Part shown: in pieces, positions 27,622-36,462 of the stretch
How positions within the stretch are numbered: the first letter of the stretch is position 1
Layout of the letters: every line of letters begins with the position of its first letter
DNA from: Acidiflorens sp963806985
GTDB taxonomy: Bacteria > Acidobacteriota > Terriglobia > Terriglobales > Acidobacteriaceae
NCBI GenBank assembly: GCA_963806985.1
Contig: CAWDZV010000007.1
Location: 2,294,001 to 2,358,000, forward strand
Direction: 5' to 3'
Length of the DNA stretch: 64,000 nucleotides
Made by a program: the position numbers and the translations under genes
Notes under the pieces: model-generated
Told to the model about the DNA's origin: nothing
What the model saw: the letters and a program-made list of their open reading frames with translations, nothing else
Database searches by the model: none

Positions 27622-28467
27622 CTAATTACCAATGACGGGAAACTGCGCTGATCCTACTTGCCGGACGTGCTCCTCGGCGAACTGTGTGACTCGTTCCAAT
27701 GCAGCCTGCAACTGGCGATGGAACTCAGCCATCTGCGAATCGTCCGCATCGTCGGGAACCCGAATTTTGGCGCTCACACGCACCAGCGCTTTTGAAAATG
27801 GCTTCGGGATCATCAATGCATCCCAGGTATTCAGCACCCAGGCATCGCTGATGGCAACGTAGAATGCCGCCATCGGCAAACCACTGGCGCGCGCCAGCAG
27901 TACTGCTCCCGGCTTGGCCACATATTTTGGGCCGCGTGGGCCATCGATCGTGAAGGCGACGGAAATGTTCTGCTCCAGTCGTTTTCTCAAGCCCATCAGT
28001 GCTTTCGCGCCGCCACGGCTGCTCGATCCTCGAACCGCTGCAAAGCCAAGTTTTTCGATCGTCCGAGCGATGTATTCTCCGTCGAAGCTGCGGCTCACCA
28101 TGACTGCGAATCCGATTTTTCTCCACAGCCACGCACTGGCGAACACGGCGCGATGCCAAAAGGAGTAGATCACCGGTTTTTCGTAAAGTGCGTCGGATGG
28201 CGAAGGCGGTTCTTCCCAAGATATTGAATAGAGCAAAGTCGGACCGATCAATGAAATTGCCAGATAACCGGCCCAGCTGATAACCCACAGAGAGAATCTT
28301 TGTCGCAGCGAGAATCGGCGAGGCGCGAAAACAGCTGGCGACTCAGGAGCGACCGAAGCGGAAGAAGATCTCACGCCGACATTGTAGATGGGAGAAAGGC
28401 GTTTTAACTCAGACGCGAGACGCAAATCTGGAATTGACCGGCTATTCTTCGACCTTCGAGCGTTCAA
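27622..28467 (-). CDS. DUF374 lysophospholipid acyltransferase-like protein
   Basis: 281 residues. After a polar 55-residue N-terminus and one membrane segment (about 60-85) comes the DUF374 pattern: SFWHRAVF, VSRSFDGEYIA, AVRGSSSRGGAKAL, FTIDGPRGPKYVAKPGAV. The family is related to lipid A/KDO2 acyltransferases and likely acylates a lipid at the inner membrane. Its ATG overlaps the stop of the PilZ gene by 4 bases, so both are co-translated. The stop lies in a short direct repeat (CTCTATTCCTAATTA-like, twice). A shorter start near residue 45 is possible. Confidence 0.85.
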   Translation of the reverse strand: MNARRSKNSRSIPDLRLASELKRLSPIYNVGVRSSSASVAPESPAVFAPRRFSLRQRFSLWVISWAGYLAISLIGPTLLYSISWEEPPSPSDALYEKPVIYSFWHRAVFASAWLWRKIGFAVMVSRSFDGEYIARTIEKLGFAAVRGSSSRGGAKALMGLRKRLEQNISVAFTIDGPRGPKYVAKPGAVLLARASGLPMAAFYVAISDAWVLNTWDALMIPKPFSKALVRVSAKIRVPDDADDSQMAEFHRQLQAALERVTQFAEEHVRQVGSAQFPVIGN

Positions 28468-29174
28468 CCTTCAAGATAAGCTACGATCCACTCTTGCAGC
28501 CGCCGTCGCCGTTCGTCAGTGGAGTCGAACCGGATTCCGAAGTTCTGTTTGTTCTTGTTCCAGGTAACTTCCCCGCGAACTCCAACGCGCGGTAGCGTCA
28601 GCAAAGAAAACGACACTTCCACCGGACTTCCCTGTTCAGGCACGCGATTGGCCTTCAGCGACATTCCGCCGGAACTGATCTCCTGGCTGGTGGCGGTTAT
28701 GCGGCCGCCATCGTTCATTTCGACCCCAACCTCGGTCATCACCGGGATACGAACGTAACGGCGGAATTCGTGCAGGACCAGCATTTGCGTGGAGCGCACG
28801 AGCTTCATTGCCGCGGATCGCTCCAGAGGCTCGTGAAAGATTGCGTTGATGCATAACTTGGAATAACGCATGGCCTCCTGCGCGGTGCCGCCCAATCCGA
28901 AAATGATGATGCGGCTGTTGGAGGCCGATCCTCGGGCCAGTTCGATAATCGTGCCCGCGGTTTCTGCCAGGGGCAAAACGCAAGCCTCGAACTTTTCGTG
29001 TTGCAGCCGGTCGAGGTGGTCGCGTGGGATCGTAACTGTTCCTATCCCAAATTGATGGAAACATTCTCTTACCAGATGAGAAGACGTTTGGTCTAAGTCA
29101 AACATGGCGACGCGCGCGGAGGTCTTCCGATATGCGGCGAAAGGGGCTAGAACGGCATCGGTCGAAGTGGGCAT
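28464..29174 (-). CDS. PilZ domain protein with N-terminal receiver-like domain
   Basis: 236 residues. Residues 18-125 look like a degenerate response-regulator fold (VAMFDLDQTSSHLVRECF, no clear phospho-Asp). Residues 137-235 are PilZ: RRYVR provides the RxxxR and SSGGMSLK the second half of the c-di-GMP binding motif, in which the usual D/N-x-S-x-x-G is EISSGG. It probably binds c-di-GMP and acts on a partner. The 4-base overlap with the acyltransferase suggests a link between c-di-GMP and envelope lipid synthesis (inference). Confidence 0.8.
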   Translation of the reverse strand: MPTSTDAVLAPFAAYRKTSARVAMFDLDQTSSHLVRECFHQFGIGTVTIPRDHLDRLQHEKFEACVLPLAETAGTIIELARGSASNSRIIIFGLGGTAQEAMRYSKLCINAIFHEPLERSAAMKLVRSTQMLVLHEFRRYVRIPVMTEVGVEMNDGGRITATSQEISSGGMSLKANRVPEQGSPVEVSFSLLTLPRVGVRGEVTWNKNKQNFGIRFDSTDERRRRLQEWIVAYLEG

Positions 29175-29365
29175 GAGTCCCAGTGAATGAACTCCTTCAA
29201 AACTCTATCTTTACGCGCTTTCTTAAGAATGCATAGGTTTCGAAAGGGCCTAGCCCTCGTCTGGACGGCCATTATCGAGGTTGTACCTGGACCGGCCGTG
29301 CCTGCTCCCTTCGTTTGTTCAGGTAAGATGTTGCCATCCTTTGAATTCGTAGTCGAAGCCGGAAA

Positions 29366-30586
29366 ATGCTCAGTCTCAACGACATCCAATCGGCCTTAGG
29401 CCGCATTCGCAGTTCTATCTACCTTTCGCCTTGCGCGCTTTCGGCGACGTTTTCTGAGTCCACTGGCAATGAGGTCTATTTAAAGCTGGACAACCTGCAA
29501 CGTACCGGTGCTTTTAAAGAACGCGGCGCGCTGAACAAACTGCTCTCGCTCAATGCTGAGGAACGGGTCCAGGGGGTGATCGCGGCCTCGGCAGGAAATC
29601 ACGCGCAGGGTGTTGCCTACCACGCCGGCAAGCTTGGAATCCGCGCTCAGATTTGCATGCCCCTGACCACGCCGCTCATCAAGGTTTCGGCCACGCGCGG
29701 TTACGGCGCCGACGTGGTGTTGCACGGCGCAAATTATGATGAAGCCTACAAGGAAGCCTTGCGTCGTGGCCAGGCTGAGCGCCTCACTTTTGTTCACGCT
29801 TTCGATGATGACGCCGTCATCGCTGGGCAGGGGACTGTTGGTTTGGAATTGCTCGATCAGCATCCGGACCTCGAAGCCGTTGTGGTTCCGATCGGCGGTG
29901 GCGGTCTGATTGGGGGCATCGCCTGCGCGCTGAAAGAGTCGAATTCCGCGTCGAACCGAAAAATTCAAGTTTTCGGAGTCCAGCCCTCCCGCCTGCCATC
30001 CATGAAAGTTGCGGTAGCCGAAGGCAAGCCGGTAACGCTCGCGGCAGCCTCTACGATCGCAGATGGCATCGCTGTCCGGAGAGCGGGCGAACGCACCTTG
30101 CCGCTGGTGCAGAAATACGTAGACGACATAGTTACCGTCGAAGAAGAAGAGATCGCCAACGCCATCCTTCTGCTGCTGGAGTGTGAAAAAACCTTGGCTG
30201 AAGGCGCGGGAGCGGCAGCCATCGCTGCGCTGGTCAACCGCAAGCTGCCGCTCGTTCGGAAGAAAGTTGCCGTACTGGTATGCGGTGGAAACATCGACGT
30301 CACGCTGCTCTCCCGCATCATTGAGCGCGGCCTCGTGAAAGATGGACGCCTGGTGCGACTGCGAGTTCATCTGCCGGACTATCCCGGAGCGCTCAATCGC
30401 CTCACGTCAATTCTGGCGCAACATCGCGCTAATATCGTCGAGACGGATTACGACCGCGCCTATCACGGCGTGGGCCTTGGTGAGACGGCGATCGAAATCA
30501 CCATGGAAACGCGAGGCCCCGAGCATATCGCTGAAATCATTTCGGCGCTGGGGGCAGCGGGATATACCCAGGAACGAGTGCTGTAA
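29366..30586 (+). CDS. ilvA: Threonine ammonia-lyase
   Basis: 406 residues. PLP-dependent conversion of threonine to 2-oxobutanoate, first step to isoleucine. The PLP lysine is K51 in TGAFKERGA; SAGNHAQGVAYHA and the glycine loop VPIGGGGLIGG are present. An ACT domain occupies about 330-406 (VHLPDYPGALNRLTSIL), as in single-ACT enzymes of the TdcB/IlvA-short type. Distinguishing biosynthetic from catabolic use needs more than the sequence. It stands alone, with no neighbouring ilv genes. Confidence 0.93.
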   Translation: MLSLNDIQSALGRIRSSIYLSPCALSATFSESTGNEVYLKLDNLQRTGAFKERGALNKLLSLNAEERVQGVIAASAGNHAQGVAYHAGKLGIRAQICMPLTTPLIKVSATRGYGADVVLHGANYDEAYKEALRRGQAERLTFVHAFDDDAVIAGQGTVGLELLDQHPDLEAVVVPIGGGGLIGGIACALKESNSASNRKIQVFGVQPSRLPSMKVAVAEGKPVTLAAASTIADGIAVRRAGERTLPLVQKYVDDIVTVEEEEIANAILLLLECEKTLAEGAGAAAIAALVNRKLPLVRKKVAVLVCGGNIDVTLLSRIIERGLVKDGRLVRLRVHLPDYPGALNRLTSILAQHRANIVETDYDRAYHGVGLGETAIEITMETRGPEHIAEIISALGAAGYTQERVL

Positions 30587-30661
30587 ACTGCCAACGAAGA
30601 ATCCTAACCACGGAGGACACTGAGGAGCAAAGGGGAAGTCTTGATCGTCCGGTGATGAATA

Positions 30662-31318
30662 TTATTCGAACTGTTTCCTGAATCGTTCGAGCTGATCCTT
30701 CACTTCTCCAACTTCCCGCCGCAATTTGGCTACATCTTCTTCCAGCCGCATGATACGTTCCGCGTCTCCTGAACTGCGCTCAGTCGCCGCAGCGACGTAC
30801 GCCGAGGACTCGAGTTCCACCACATCACCGGCGAGCAGGTGGGCATATCTCGATTCTTTCGTTCCCGGCTGCCGCGGCAGCACCTTTGCCAGCGGAGGGT
30901 CGCGCTGCATCAATTTCTGCAACGCCGATTGCACGTCGTCGAGCGCTTCAAAGTGGTGCAGCCGCTCGGTGCGTCCACGCAGTTCCCCTGGCGTTTGCGG
31001 ACCGCGCAGCAGCAGCACACAGAGCACGGCAATCTCCGGACGCGTGAAGTTAAATACCTCCTGCAAGCGTTGCTCGTACTTGGTTACGCGGCTGTCGGCG
31101 CCGCGTGCGGGGCCGGCCATGCGCTGCTGCTGCAGGCCATCGAGCGCGTCGCGTACAGCATCTTCGTCCAGTTGCATCACCGGGTCGCGATTCGACTTCT
31201 GGTTGCAGGCATTCATCAGCGCGTTCAGCGATAGCGGATAGTACTCGGGCGTGGTGATGTCTTTTTCGATCAGCGATCCCAGCACGCGAACTTCAGTTTC
31301 GGTCAGTCGGAGTTCCAT
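30662..31318 (-). CDS. YceH family (DUF480) protein
   Basis: 218 residues. Two winged-helix-like halves with the family segments LTETEVRVLGSLIEKDITTPEYYPLS, NQKSNRDPVM and ETRGPQTPGELR-type (LRGPQTPGELRGRTERLH). A C-terminal 35-residue coiled coil (MRLEEDVAKLRREVGEVKDQ) follows. The family is widespread and of unknown function. It is divergent from the outer-membrane protein gene at 31509. Confidence 0.88.
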   Translation of the reverse strand: MELRLTETEVRVLGSLIEKDITTPEYYPLSLNALMNACNQKSNRDPVMQLDEDAVRDALDGLQQQRMAGPARGADSRVTKYEQRLQEVFNFTRPEIAVLCVLLLRGPQTPGELRGRTERLHHFEALDDVQSALQKLMQRDPPLAKVLPRQPGTKESRYAHLLAGDVVELESSAYVAAATERSSGDAERIMRLEEDVAKLRREVGEVKDQLERFRKQFE

Positions 31319-31508
31319 GGATTTTCATCAAGCGTCTTTCTTCGGTAGCATCTTTTTTCAACCGTCTTGCTTGAACCAGTCCCCGCGATTCTATCGAAGC
31401 GAGCGCCTGTGTGACACACGGTATACTCGATAGCTTGCTGGACGCATCCAAATTGGATACACGTAAATTGGCCATCATCATCTGGCAGATGCATTTTGAG
31501 GAGGAATC

Positions 31509-32300
31509 GTGAGGAAATACCTGGGAGTCTTGGCCGGTGTGGCCATGCTGTGCGCGGTATCGTGGGCACAGGTTCCCGCTGCACCGCCAGCTCGAGATCA
31601 GACTCCAACCCAAACTCCAGATCAAACTCTACCGCAAGCTCCGGTTCCGTCGGCTACTCCGATTCCAACTACCACTCCGACCGTGAACCGCCGGGCAGCG
31701 GCTCAGTATCCGCGCTTAGAATTTTTCGCCGGAGGTTCCTATGCCGAGACCGGACTTTTCAACGCTGGACACTGGGCCGGGTTGCGGGGATGGGATGCTT
31801 CTCTCGGTCTGAATGTGACCAGTTGGATAGGGGTTGTTGTGGATGGCGGCCAATACTTCGGCACTTCTAAGATTTCGAGCACTTTTCCACAGCCGTTTCC
31901 CACGGGTCAGTTCTTCGAACCTTCTCCGTCTCCAACGTTTAATGTTGCGACGCGAGAATACAACATTCTTTTCGGCCTACAATTTGCCCGGCGCAAGTAT
32001 GGACGCTGGACGCCGATTGGCGAGGCCATGTATGGACATGAGGGCACCCGAGGCGTCGCGACTCCCGTGACCACGGGCCCTCTGGTTGCGGAAGTCAGCT
32101 CTGGTCGCGCAATAGTGGCCGGCGGTGGCATCGAACGCACAATCAATCCGCGTCTCGCCCTGCGTATCAAAGCCGATTACTTGCAGACCAACTCTTTCAA
32201 ACAGATACAGGATAACTTCCGCGTCTCGGTCGGATTAGTCTTCCGCAACGTGCACAAGAAGAAGCGCACATTGGAGGACGAAACGGACACGGCACCGTAA
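31509..32300 (+). CDS. Outer-membrane beta-barrel protein
   Basis: 263 residues from GTG, which has GAGGAGG six bases upstream. Signal peptide 1-20 (VSWAQ), a Pro/Thr/Gln-rich linker (22-60), then alternating hydrophobic strands with Gly/aromatic girdles (EFFAGGSYAETG, WDASLGLNVTSWIGVVVDGG) typical of small OmpA-like barrels. It ends in a short charged tail after FRVSVGLVFRN. Likely an eight-stranded porin or structural barrel; no substrate indicated. Confidence 0.75.
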   Translation: MRKYLGVLAGVAMLCAVSWAQVPAAPPARDQTPTQTPDQTLPQAPVPSATPIPTTTPTVNRRAAAQYPRLEFFAGGSYAETGLFNAGHWAGLRGWDASLGLNVTSWIGVVVDGGQYFGTSKISSTFPQPFPTGQFFEPSPSPTFNVATREYNILFGLQFARRKYGRWTPIGEAMYGHEGTRGVATPVTTGPLVAEVSSGRAIVAGGGIERTINPRLALRIKADYLQTNSFKQIQDNFRVSVGLVFRNVHKKKRTLEDETDTAP

Positions 32301-32348
32301 GAACTGGTTGAGAACGGCCGCCAGGAATCCGATTTCCGTTCAGCGAGT

Positions 32349-32639
32349 TTACGTGCGACGCAATAAATCGCTCAAGGGCTTAGTTCTGGCCCGCAGATCA
32401 TCGGCGAAGTTACCACCTTTTTCGACTACCTCATCCAAGCGGTCTTTCGCTTCGTCGCTCCATTCAGCGGCAGTTTCAAGAGCGTCATCGTAGGAACGGC
32501 GCAGATCTTTTCGCAACTGTCGCCCGGTTTTCGGGGCGAGCAATAAGCCGATGGCGGCGCCCACGCCAAGTCCGATCAGCAGAAAGGTAATTGCTGTGCC
32601 GGCTGTGCTGTCAGAACTCTCGTAATTTCCAATGCGCAT
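32349..32639 (-). CDS. YtxH domain protein
   Basis: 96 residues. One membrane segment at 16-38 ending LLLAPKTGRQLRKDL, the YtxH signature, then a helical region rich in Asp/Glu/Lys. Family members are small general-stress-type proteins of unknown mechanism. Single gene, converging with the barrel gene. Confidence 0.85.
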   Translation of the reverse strand: MRIGNYESSDSTAGTAITFLLIGLGVGAAIGLLLAPKTGRQLRKDLRRSYDDALETAAEWSDEAKDRLDEVVEKGGNFADDLRARTKPLSDLLRRT

Positions 32640-32918
32640 ATAAACCTCCCGATCATCTCTATTCTAGTCTAGTCCCAGATGTCGATATAACGAATAAGCC
32701 CAGGCACCACCTAGGGTGCGAATTATCGCTAAGAATTCTGGTCTCAAGGTTTTCCTTGGTGAAACCGTGTCGACCTTCGTCGTGGACCACCGCACTCGAG
32801 TCCCCACAATCCTCTCTGCCTGTGTAAAATAAACTGTTAAACCTAAGTTCGGCGGAAGCCTTTACGGCCTGCCTCGCTGCCCAGAATTCCTAGCAGAGCG
32901 AAGGAGATGTAAACAGCA

Positions 32919-33482
32919 ATGTCGATTCCAGCGACCCAACTCCGTCCCGGCATGATTATCAAGCACAACAATGACTTGCATTCGGTGTTCAGCGTCGAAC
33001 ACCGTACGCCCGGCAATCTGCGCGCCTTCATCCAGGCGAAACTGCGCAACTTGCGCACGGGTGCAATGTTCGAGCACCGTTTCCGCTCGCCCGACCCCAT
33101 CGAAAAGGTCAACGTGGACGAGGAGAACATGGAGTTCCTCTATAGCGACGGCGACGACTATTACTTTATGAACACGGAGAATTACGAGCAGACGCACCTC
33201 ACCCGCGACACACTCGGCGATGCTGTGGATTACCTAACGCCAAATCTGCAGATCAAAGTGGAGTTTTTCGATGGCAAGGCGGTGGGCATCGAACTACCGC
33301 AAACCGTGGTGTTGACCATAATGGAAGTCGAGCCGGGCCTGAAGAGCGCAACCGCATCGAGCGTGACCAAGCCAGCGAAGACCGAAACCGGGCTCATCGT
33401 GCAGGTGCCGCCCTTCATCAACGAGGGCGAGAAGATTAAGGTGGACACGGCAGAGGGAACGTACCTGTCGCGGGCGCAGTAA
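32919..33482 (+). CDS. efp: Translation elongation factor P
   Basis: 187 residues, normal length. Relieves ribosomes stalled at proline runs. The three beta domains are recognisable (KOW-like N-terminus, central domain with YFMNTENYEQ, C-terminal LIVQVPPFINEGEKIKVDT). The loop that reaches the peptidyl transferase centre reads HRTPGNLRAF, putting Asn33 where a modified Lys or Arg usually sits. GAAGGAG precedes the ATG. acyP and apt follow on the same strand; a palindrome lies between. Confidence 0.96.
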   Translation: MSIPATQLRPGMIIKHNNDLHSVFSVEHRTPGNLRAFIQAKLRNLRTGAMFEHRFRSPDPIEKVNVDEENMEFLYSDGDDYYFMNTENYEQTHLTRDTLGDAVDYLTPNLQIKVEFFDGKAVGIELPQTVVLTIMEVEPGLKSATASSVTKPAKTETGLIVQVPPFINEGEKIKVDTAEGTYLSRAQ

Positions 33483-33488
33483 GTTAGG

Positions 33489-33564
33489 TCAGAGGTAAGA
33501 GGTGAGATTGCAGAGGTAAGAGCCCGACCCGAGGGGTTTCACCTCTGCAATCTGACCTCTGACT
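33489..33564. repeat. Long inverted repeat, AGGT-palindrome family (copy 1)
   Basis: Left arm starts GTCAGAGGT and ends AGATTGCAGAGGT (33518), with 8 extra bases in the middle. Right arm 33542-33564 is its inverse, ACCTCTGCAATCTGACC plus TCTGAC. It lies 7 bases past the efp stop. The core also occurs at 46388 and 54148. Confidence 0.8.
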
Positions 33565-33577
33565 TGTTCAATCAAAG

Positions 33578-33877
33578 ATGGCTTCCACTGGGAAATCCTT
33601 AACCCAGACTCGCCGATTTCTTGTGCGCGGACGTGTCCAAGGCGTCGGCTTCCGCTGGTTCGTCGAGCGCGAGGCGCACATCCTTCAGATTGCCGGGTGG
33701 GTGCGCAACAATCCCGATGGCAGCGTCGAAGTGCTGGCCATGGGAGGGCCCGAGCAGTTGAGCGGGTTGCGTACGCGCCTGCTAGAAGGGCCACGGGCGG
33801 CGCGCGTTGACGACGTAGAGGAATCCGTTGCGGAGCCTGTCGCTGGGCTCAATTCATTTCAAGTTCGAGGAGCGTAG
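33578..33877 (+). CDS. acyP: Acylphosphatase
   Basis: 99 residues. VRGRVQGVGFRWFVEREA carries the phosphate loop and catalytic Arg (R24 region), and GWVRNNPDGSVEV the catalytic Asn. Hydrolyses acyl phosphates such as carbamoyl or acetyl phosphate. Six bases separate it from apt, so the two are likely one transcript. Confidence 0.93.
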   Translation: MASTGKSLTQTRRFLVRGRVQGVGFRWFVEREAHILQIAGWVRNNPDGSVEVLAMGGPEQLSGLRTRLLEGPRAARVDDVEESVAEPVAGLNSFQVRGA

Positions 33878-33883
33878 CCCAAC

Positions 33884-34426
33884 ATGCCGGCCCAATTAGT
33901 GGACTGTGAAGGATTGAAGAGGTTGATTCGAGAAGTTCCTGACTTCCCGAAAAAAGGCATCCTGTTCTACGACATCACAACGCTGCTCAAAGACAAACTG
34001 GGCTTCGCACGCTTGATTGACGCGCTTTCGGTAAACTATATCGGCAAAGAAATTGACCTGGTGCTTGGTATGGAGGCCCGCGGGTTTATCTTTGGGCCTG
34101 CGCTCGCGTACCGGTTGAATGCTGGTTTTGTTCCCGTCCGCAAACCGGGAAAGCTGCCCGCCGAAACCTTGAAAATTAGCTATGACCTGGAATATGGCAG
34201 CAACGCGCTGGAAGTCCACAAGGATGCGATCACCAAAGGTCAACGGATTCTGATCGTGGATGACCTGCTGGCCACTGGCGGCACCGCCGTCGCGACGGCG
34301 GATCTTGCCAGCCGCCTCGGCGCACAAATTGCCGGACTGGCATTTGTCGTTGAACTCGATTTCCTCAAGGGTCGCGAGAGATTGGCGAAGTACAACGTCT
34401 TTTCGCTGCTGCACTATGATCGATAG
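33884..34426 (+). CDS. apt: Adenine phosphoribosyltransferase
   Basis: 180 residues. Salvages adenine to AMP with PRPP. Family markers are DFPKKGILFYDIT, GMEARGFIFG and the PRPP loop RILIVDDLLATGGTA. GGAG lies upstream of the ATG. Directly after acyP. Confidence 0.96.
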   Translation: MPAQLVDCEGLKRLIREVPDFPKKGILFYDITTLLKDKLGFARLIDALSVNYIGKEIDLVLGMEARGFIFGPALAYRLNAGFVPVRKPGKLPAETLKISYDLEYGSNALEVHKDAITKGQRILIVDDLLATGGTAVATADLASRLGAQIAGLAFVVELDFLKGRERLAKYNVFSLLHYDR

Positions 34427-34492
34427 TGTGGAGCGATGTCTGCCGTTGTTGTCGGTGACTCCAGATCCGGAGTCTTTCCGTCTTCTCCCGGC

Positions 34493-34624
34493 TTACTTCA
34501 CTAATAGTCCTACAGCCAAAAACAGGCCCTTCCAAATCGCCAAGCTGACCGCCACCGACGCTGTATAGGACAAAATCGCGGTCCAGTTCCAACGAACATT
34601 CGTTTCGCGTTCATGAATCCACAT
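34493..34624 (-). CDS. Possible 43-residue single-pass membrane protein
   Basis: A short frame starting MWIHERETNVRWNW, then one hydrophobic helix (about residues 15-41) rich in Ala/Val/Leu and ending LLVK-stop. The amphipathic aromatic start plus one transmembrane helix is typical of real small membrane proteins. The Shine-Dalgarno (GGAG) lies rather far (14 bases) from the ATG. It fills a gap that otherwise has no gene. No family known to me. Confidence 0.4.
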   Translation of the reverse strand: MWIHERETNVRWNWTAILSYTASVAVSLAIWKGLFLAVGLLVK

Positions 34625-34928
34625 GGGGGGAGGGCTCCTCAGCCGCGTGATAACAAGCAATTATGACGCCATTCATTCTCTCGCCAAGTGCTTGAAAATA
34701 TTCCCCGGTATTGGTGGAAAGGTTGCTTAAAGTGGGTGAAAACCGGCATACATCGGACAGATTTGCTTGCGCTGCCGAAATCGCCCGCCGAAATCTTGAG
34801 AACGTCAGCCGAAGAACCGTCGTCGTCTCAGTCAGGAAACCCACAGAGCGGGATGCTAATCTAACCTTTGACGAGCCATACCTTGACGAATCATCCTTTA
34901 ACGAACAATCCTTATAACGAACAACGTC
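34625..34928. other. Intergenic stretch without a clear gene
   Basis: Only short frames with poor composition. Near 34868-34925 there is a loose direct repeat of the form GACGAnnCnnnCCTT / AACGAACAA. No promoter consensus recognised. Confidence 0.4.
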
Positions 34929-35747
34929 ATGCCCGAAGCCTCGATGCCGAGTTCCGTGAAAGCGACCGTCAACATTTGCCTCGTCTTCATCATCCTGGCC
35001 TCCGTGCCGACCTCCGCAAGGGAGGGCGCTCGCGGGGGCAACGTTGATCCCAGCCCCCTACCGCCTTCTATCAACAATGCACCCTTGTTGGTGGATCAGG
35101 TTGTAGCCAATCTCATTCGTAATGACCAAGATCGGGCGCGGGCGCTGCGGCATTATGAGTCCGACCGCGTTTATCACCTTTCCTACCGTGGATTCCCCGG
35201 TGATCGCGACGCCGAGATGACTGTGGAAGCTACTTATGACAGTCCTTCGACCAAGAACTTCAAGATTATTTCTCAGAAGGGGTCAAAGCTGATCATTGAT
35301 CGTGTATTCAAGCGCTTGCTGGAGAGTGAAAAAGAAGCCGCCGAGCCTGAAATGCACGCTCGCACCCTGCTGAACCGCGAAAACTACGACATGGCGCTTG
35401 TAGGCTTCGAGTCGTCCGCTAAGGGCAATCAATATGTGCTTGAAGTCTATCCAAAATCTAAAAGCAAGTACGTCTATCGCGGCAAAGTTTGGGTCGACGC
35501 CACCGATTTCGCGGTGACGCGGATTGATGCAGAGCCAGCACAGAATCCTTCATTCTGGACGAAAAAAAACGAGGTTCATCACGAATACATGAAGGTGCGG
35601 GATTTCTGGCTCCCGCGGCGCAACGAGTCGATAAGTTACATCCGGCTCGGCGGACGCGCCACGCTGACCATTGACTACGGCAATTACCGAGTTAACGATG
35701 CGCAAACATCCGCGAGCGATTCCTCTTCCAGGACTTCTATCCGCTAG
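34929..35747 (+). CDS. Secreted protein, outer-membrane lipoprotein-sorting-like
   Basis: 272 residues with a signal-type hydrophobic segment at about 13-27 (ending TSA). The remainder (YHLSYRGFPGDRDAEMTVEA, VWVDATDFAVTRIDAEP, FWLPRRNESISYIRLGGRATLTIDY) has the half-barrel strand pattern of LolA/DUF4292-type outer-membrane lipoprotein-sorting proteins. No lipobox. Function is inferred from fold only. Confidence 0.65.
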   Translation: MPEASMPSSVKATVNICLVFIILASVPTSAREGARGGNVDPSPLPPSINNAPLLVDQVVANLIRNDQDRARALRHYESDRVYHLSYRGFPGDRDAEMTVEATYDSPSTKNFKIISQKGSKLIIDRVFKRLLESEKEAAEPEMHARTLLNRENYDMALVGFESSAKGNQYVLEVYPKSKSKYVYRGKVWVDATDFAVTRIDAEPAQNPSFWTKKNEVHHEYMKVRDFWLPRRNESISYIRLGGRATLTIDYGNYRVNDAQTSASDSSSRTSIR

Positions 35748-35843
35748 CGACCCGATGCCTCGAGTCGTCAAATTAAATCAGCCCGCCGGTAGTACAATCC
35801 CGCCATAGACGGACTTTGGACGAAGGACGATGCACGGACGACG

Positions 35844-36353
35844 ATGGATAGCCTGATCCAGCCGAATCCGAACCCTGCGACGGAACCGAGCGAGTCCAGC
35901 TTGCGTCCGATTCTCATAGGGATCGTTGTGGTCGGGATTGTGGTTGGTATTCTCGCGTTAATTCTTCGTTCCGAGCAGCCGAAACCTGCCGCTCCTCCAG
36001 CCTATGCCGCGAATTTGAAATTTTCAGACCTTAAGACAAGCGCCGCGCAGAATTTTGCGGGCACGACTGTCAGCTATCTCGATGGCACCATTACCAATAA
36101 CGGTGACAAAACGGTCACCCACGCGATGGCGCAGATCACGTTCAAGGACGATATGGGACAGATTGCGCAGCGCGAGGAATTGCCTTTGCGCGTTCTGCGC
36201 ACGGGCGGACTTTATGATGAGGCGGTAGATCTCAATCTGTCGCCTCTCGCGCCCGGACAGAGCAAACCGTTTCGGTTGACTTTTGATAGCATTTCGGCGC
36301 AGTGGAATCACGCTTATCCCGATTTGCAGATCACGCAAGTCAGCTTGAAGTAG
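35844..36353 (+). CDS. Single-pass protein, DUF2393-like
   Basis: 169 residues. A proline-rich N-terminus, one transmembrane helix at 22-43, then an extracytoplasmic beta-sandwich with GTITNNGDKTVTHAMAQITF and LAPGQSKPFRLTF, the pattern of FxLYD/DUF2393 domains. Function unknown. It precedes selD by 109 bases that contain a degenerate inverted repeat. Confidence 0.65.
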   Translation: MDSLIQPNPNPATEPSESSLRPILIGIVVVGIVVGILALILRSEQPKPAAPPAYAANLKFSDLKTSAAQNFAGTTVSYLDGTITNNGDKTVTHAMAQITFKDDMGQIAQREELPLRVLRTGGLYDEAVDLNLSPLAPGQSKPFRLTFDSISAQWNHAYPDLQITQVSLK

Positions 36354-36354
36354 G

Positions 36355-36431
36355 GTCAAAGGTGAGAGCCAGATTGCCGTCTTAGCAAATCTTCTGGTTG
36401 CGTTTCATCTGGGCAATCCGACCTCTAAACT
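36355..36431. repeat. Degenerate AGGT-palindrome family member
   Basis: Left part GGTGAGAGCCAGATTGCC, right part GGGCAATCCGACCTCTAAAC. Inverted with several mismatches; same layout as copies at 33489, 46388 and 54148, again just after a stop codon. Confidence 0.45.
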
Positions 36432-36462
36432 CTGCAGTGGTCCTCTCCGCTACAATGGCCTC

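Noticed and set aside
29480..30370. 296-residue minus-strand frame
   Set aside because: Antisense shadow of ilvA.
34711..34917. 68-residue plus-strand frame
   Set aside because: Ends in a low-complexity repeat, has no ribosome binding site and no recognisable features.
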